Assembly: GCF_035918155.1 (NCBI RefSeq)
Contig: NZ_CP109327.1
Coordinates: 5,146,001-5,210,000, forward strand
Reading direction: 5' to 3'
Source: Streptomyces sp. NBC_01591
GTDB lineage: Bacteria; Actinomycetota; Actinomycetes; Streptomycetales; Streptomycetaceae
DNA length: 64,000 nt
Shown here: positions 61,762-64,000 of the stretch, in pieces
Numbering within the stretch: the first letter of the stretch is position 1
How the letters are laid out: the number at the start of each line of letters is the position of its first letter
Translations under genes and position numbers: made by a program
The notes under the pieces: generated by a model
What the model was told of the DNA's origin: nothing
Database searches by the model: none
The model's input: only the letters and a program-made list of their open reading frames with translations

Positions 61762-63654
61762 TTACTTCCGGGCCGCTGTCGCGGTTGCCGCGTGTGCCCG
61801 GCGCCGGCGCCAGGCACGCGTCAGCCCGGCCGCCAGGGACAGGGCCGCGAGCGTGTACGCCGTCGCGAGGGCCGGGGTGATGTCGGGGGCCGCCCAGCCG
61901 TGCACCGCGGCCGCCGAGAACAGCAGCAGGCCCAGCACGCGCAGCAGCCACCAGCGCGGCCGGCGGGGCCGGTACGCGTCCGGGGGCGCGGGGTGTTCGC
62001 CGTCCTGGGTGGTCATCGCGGAGCGCATGCCCGCCAGCAGTCCCCGGCGGGTGAGTACCCGGGCGCCCGGCAGGGTGTCCAGGACGTCCGGGCGGTCACC
62101 GAAGCCCGGGGGGAGCGGGGGCAGGGCCAGGGCCGCCAGGAGGTCCGACTGGTGGCGGGGTGGGTTGCCGGTGGAGCGGAGTATGTGCGTCAGCGGGCGG
62201 GGGTCCGCGAGGGCGAAGGCACGGGCCAGGGCCTCGGCCGTGGCGGTGACCGCGGAGTGGTCGGGGGCCGGGGACGTGGCGTTCCACTCGTGGGCGGCCA
62301 GGGGCCTGCCCTTGAGGAACAGCGTGAGTCCGCAGCGTTCGGGGGTGCGGCGCAGGACCAGCGTGGGCCACTTCTCGCCCGTGGTGAAGTTGTCGGCCGC
62401 CGTGGTCAGCGGGTCCTCCGTGGACAGGACCGAGCGCTTGGCGGGGCGGGCCTCGGCGACGGCCTCGATATAGGTGTGCGTGTCGGTCGCGGGGGCGGTG
62501 CGGAGCGAGACGCCGCACATCAGCGCCGCCTGCGCCACGTCCGCCGGGCGGGCCGCCGCTATCGCGACCGCGCAGGGGGCGCCGGGTGCACGGACGAGTG
62601 CGGGGGCCGGTGCGGTGCGGGGCTGTGGGGGACGGCCGAAGAAGGGGGTCAGGGAGGCCAGTTGGATACGGGTGCCGGAACGGGTCTCGAGGAACTCCTG
62701 GCGCGGGTCGTCGCCGAAGTACGCCCAGGGGAACCTGGTGGCATGGGTGCCGATGCCGCGGAAGGCGTCGAGCGCCTCCTCCCAGCGCTCCGCGCGCAGC
62801 AGCATCAGGGCCAGGCAGTTGCGGAAGCCGGCCGCCTCCTGGCTGCCCGGTCCGTATGCCGCCGAGAGGTCCAGGGCGCGGGTGAGCGCGGCTGCGACGC
62901 GGGACGTGTACGGGGCGTCGGGGCCGGGGGAGAGGACCACGTACTCCAGCGCCGCGAACAGGGGCAGCGCGTGCAGCTTCGAACCGGGCGGGGCCGTGTC
63001 GGCTGCCCGCTCGGCGAAGTCGAACATCTCCGCGTGCGAGCCGTGCCACTTCGCGCTGAGGTATTTGAGGGCGGCGGTGTGGCATCCGTAGTGGTGCGGG
63101 TCGCGGGCCAGGGCCTGCGACCAGTAGCCGTCGAAGACCTCGCGGGGCGCCTGGCTGCCCAGCGCGTGGGTCAGGGCGATGCGCCAGGGCACGGGGTCGG
63201 CGGGGTTGAGTCCGGCCGCCCTGCCGACCACCGGCACGGCGTCCTCCAGGAGCGCGAAGAAGGCCCGGAACCGGTCGGGCGGGACCTGCCCGGCGCCTTC
63301 CGCGGTGCGTAGCTCCCATGCCTGGTGGATACGGAGGTCCGCCCTGGTCAGGGCCGCGTCCGGATCCTCGGGGTGTTCGGCCTGCCAGGCGTCCAGCCAG
63401 CCGGGGTTGTGCAGGGCGGCCTCGGCGAGCCGTGACACGTAGCCGTCCCTCAGCTCCCACTGCGTGTGCTCGCGGGTCCCGGCGAGCAGTTCCCGGGCGG
63501 GGCCGTGGTCGCCGTCGGCGGCCGAGGCCAGGGCGGCCCGCAGCGCGGGGTCCGGCGCGTCGACGGACACGGCCTCGTCCGGCGGCAGGTCGGCGCCGAT
63601 GGCCGCGCTGTGGCGCAGCACGCGGGGAACGGTGAGCAGGAACGGCAGGCGCAC
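61762..63654 (-). CDS. Hypothetical protein with helical repeats and C-terminal membrane helices
   Basis: 630 residues, GTG start. Residues about 30-330 are Ala/Leu-rich helices that resemble TPR-like repeats (e.g. WLDAWQAEHPEDPDAALTRADL). A middle domain (about 345-500) has no family I recognise. The C-terminus has two hydrophobic segments (WWLLRVLGLLLFSAAAVHGW and ATAYTLAALSLAAGL) followed by a basic tail, so it is probably membrane anchored. It converges with truA, 5 bases apart. No signal peptide. Function unknown; conserved near truA in Streptomyces is my impression, not verified. Confidence 0.7.
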   Translation of the reverse strand: MRLPFLLTVPRVLRHSAAIGADLPPDEAVSVDAPDPALRAALASAADGDHGPARELLAGTREHTQWELRDGYVSRLAEAALHNPGWLDAWQAEHPEDPDAALTRADLRIHQAWELRTAEGAGQVPPDRFRAFFALLEDAVPVVGRAAGLNPADPVPWRIALTHALGSQAPREVFDGYWSQALARDPHHYGCHTAALKYLSAKWHGSHAEMFDFAERAADTAPPGSKLHALPLFAALEYVVLSPGPDAPYTSRVAAALTRALDLSAAYGPGSQEAAGFRNCLALMLLRAERWEEALDAFRGIGTHATRFPWAYFGDDPRQEFLETRSGTRIQLASLTPFFGRPPQPRTAPAPALVRAPGAPCAVAIAAARPADVAQAALMCGVSLRTAPATDTHTYIEAVAEARPAKRSVLSTEDPLTTAADNFTTGEKWPTLVLRRTPERCGLTLFLKGRPLAAHEWNATSPAPDHSAVTATAEALARAFALADPRPLTHILRSTGNPPRHQSDLLAALALPPLPPGFGDRPDVLDTLPGARVLTRRGLLAGMRSAMTTQDGEHPAPPDAYRPRRPRWWLLRVLGLLLFSAAAVHGWAAPDITPALATAYTLAALSLAAGLTRAWRRRRAHAATATAARK

Positions 63655-63670
63655 GGGACCCCGTTGCCCG

Positions 63671-64000
63671 TCAGCCGGTCTGCGCGGTGGCCGCGGCCGA
63701 GGCCTGGAGCTCGCCGCGGTGGTGGATCTGACGGAACGTGAAGTTCGTCAGGTCGTCACCGGTGGCGTAGACGTTCTTGTGGGCCGTGGTGACGCTCTTG
63801 CCGTTGGTGAACCCGCTGATGGCGAAGTAGGCGTATCGGCCGTAGGAGTTGGCGGTACGGCGGCAGACCGATCCTGGTGTACAGAAGGCCGGTACACCGT
63901 TGCCGCTCAGCGTGGCGATGCTGCCGCTGGCCTGGCGGGCCGCCTTCTTGGCCTGTGCTTCCGTCCGGAAGACCGCGAGGCCGACGGTGACGGCGACGCC
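63671..64000 (-). CDS. Hypothetical protein, C-terminal part (5' end outside window)
   Basis: An open frame runs from the right edge to TGA at 63671-63673, giving 109 residues. They include ASGSIATLSGNGVPAFCTPG, SVCRRTANSYGRYAYFAISG and VYATGDDLTNFTFRQIHHRG. Two Cys (in FCTPGSVC) could form a disulfide, consistent with an extracellular protein, and the N-terminal end visible (GVAVTVGLAVFRTEAQ) looks like the tail of a membrane helix. I do not recognise the family. It lies 16 bases upstream of the 630-residue hypothetical gene on the same strand, suggesting one operon. Confidence 0.6.
   Translation of the reverse strand, partial: GVAVTVGLAVFRTEAQAKKAARQASGSIATLSGNGVPAFCTPGSVCRRTANSYGRYAYFAISGFTNGKSVTTAHKNVYATGDDLTNFTFRQIHHRGELQASAAATAQTG

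Overview
The window is chromosomal DNA from a Streptomyces-type actinomycete. Evidence: very high G+C with third-position bias, GTG and TTG starts, mRNAs that look leaderless, an aerial-development style DUF397/DUF5753 regulatory module, and the str-S10-spc-alpha ribosomal super-cluster in the order known from Streptomyces.

Layout. 1-5030: tail of a MaoC dehydratase, a TetR/MFS efflux pair with matching operators, murB, and a divergent oxidoreductase/TetR pair around a double operator. 5061-7431: an adenosine-deaminase-family protein and a class I aminotransferase, both leftward. 7657-21016: tRNA-Trp, secE, nusG, rplK, rplA, a lipoprotein gene, rplJ-rplL behind an L10-type leader, then rpoB and rpoC. 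21111-28201: a leftward accessory block (below). 28583-32946: rpsL, rpsG, fusA, tuf. 33069-43859: a second accessory block with a Tat-exported PIG-L deacetylase, a GNAT enzyme, an Rpn-like nuclease, an HTH protein, a WhiJ-like module (ATPase, XRE/DUF5753, DUF397) and a two-gene RNA-repair cassette. 44427-61756: the S10, spc and alpha operons (rpsJ to rplQ) with secY, adk, map, infA, rpmJ, rpoA and truA. 61762-64000: a hypothetical membrane protein and the end of a second hypothetical gene.

The most unusual part is 21111-28201. A Crp/Fnr-type regulator is followed by a class III cyclase-like protein with the metal and transition-state residues in place. Next come a large protein with a degenerate P-loop and a helical-repeat-like C-terminus, an SPFH-like coiled-coil protein, a small DUF5706 (PycTM-like) membrane protein and an M48 membrane protease. 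The genes are overlapping or nearly so. The cyclase ends, and the P-loop protein begins, with the same glycine-rich peptide (GGVFGG-x-NHGIGGGTF-x-GDI). That pairing looks like the matched amyloid-signalling motifs of bacterial NLR/effector gene pairs. I propose a cyclic-nucleotide/STAND-like hybrid signalling or defence system; this is inference from sequence only.

Other notable points: RpoB has Asn at residue 442 (E. coli 531), where Ser is usual and where substitutions give rifampicin resistance. The leaders of rpsL and rpsJ share a 25-base element with one mismatch, containing a small hairpin. The RNA-repair cassette joins a ligase-kinase to an MJ1316/DUF504-EEP-nucleotidyltransferase fusion.
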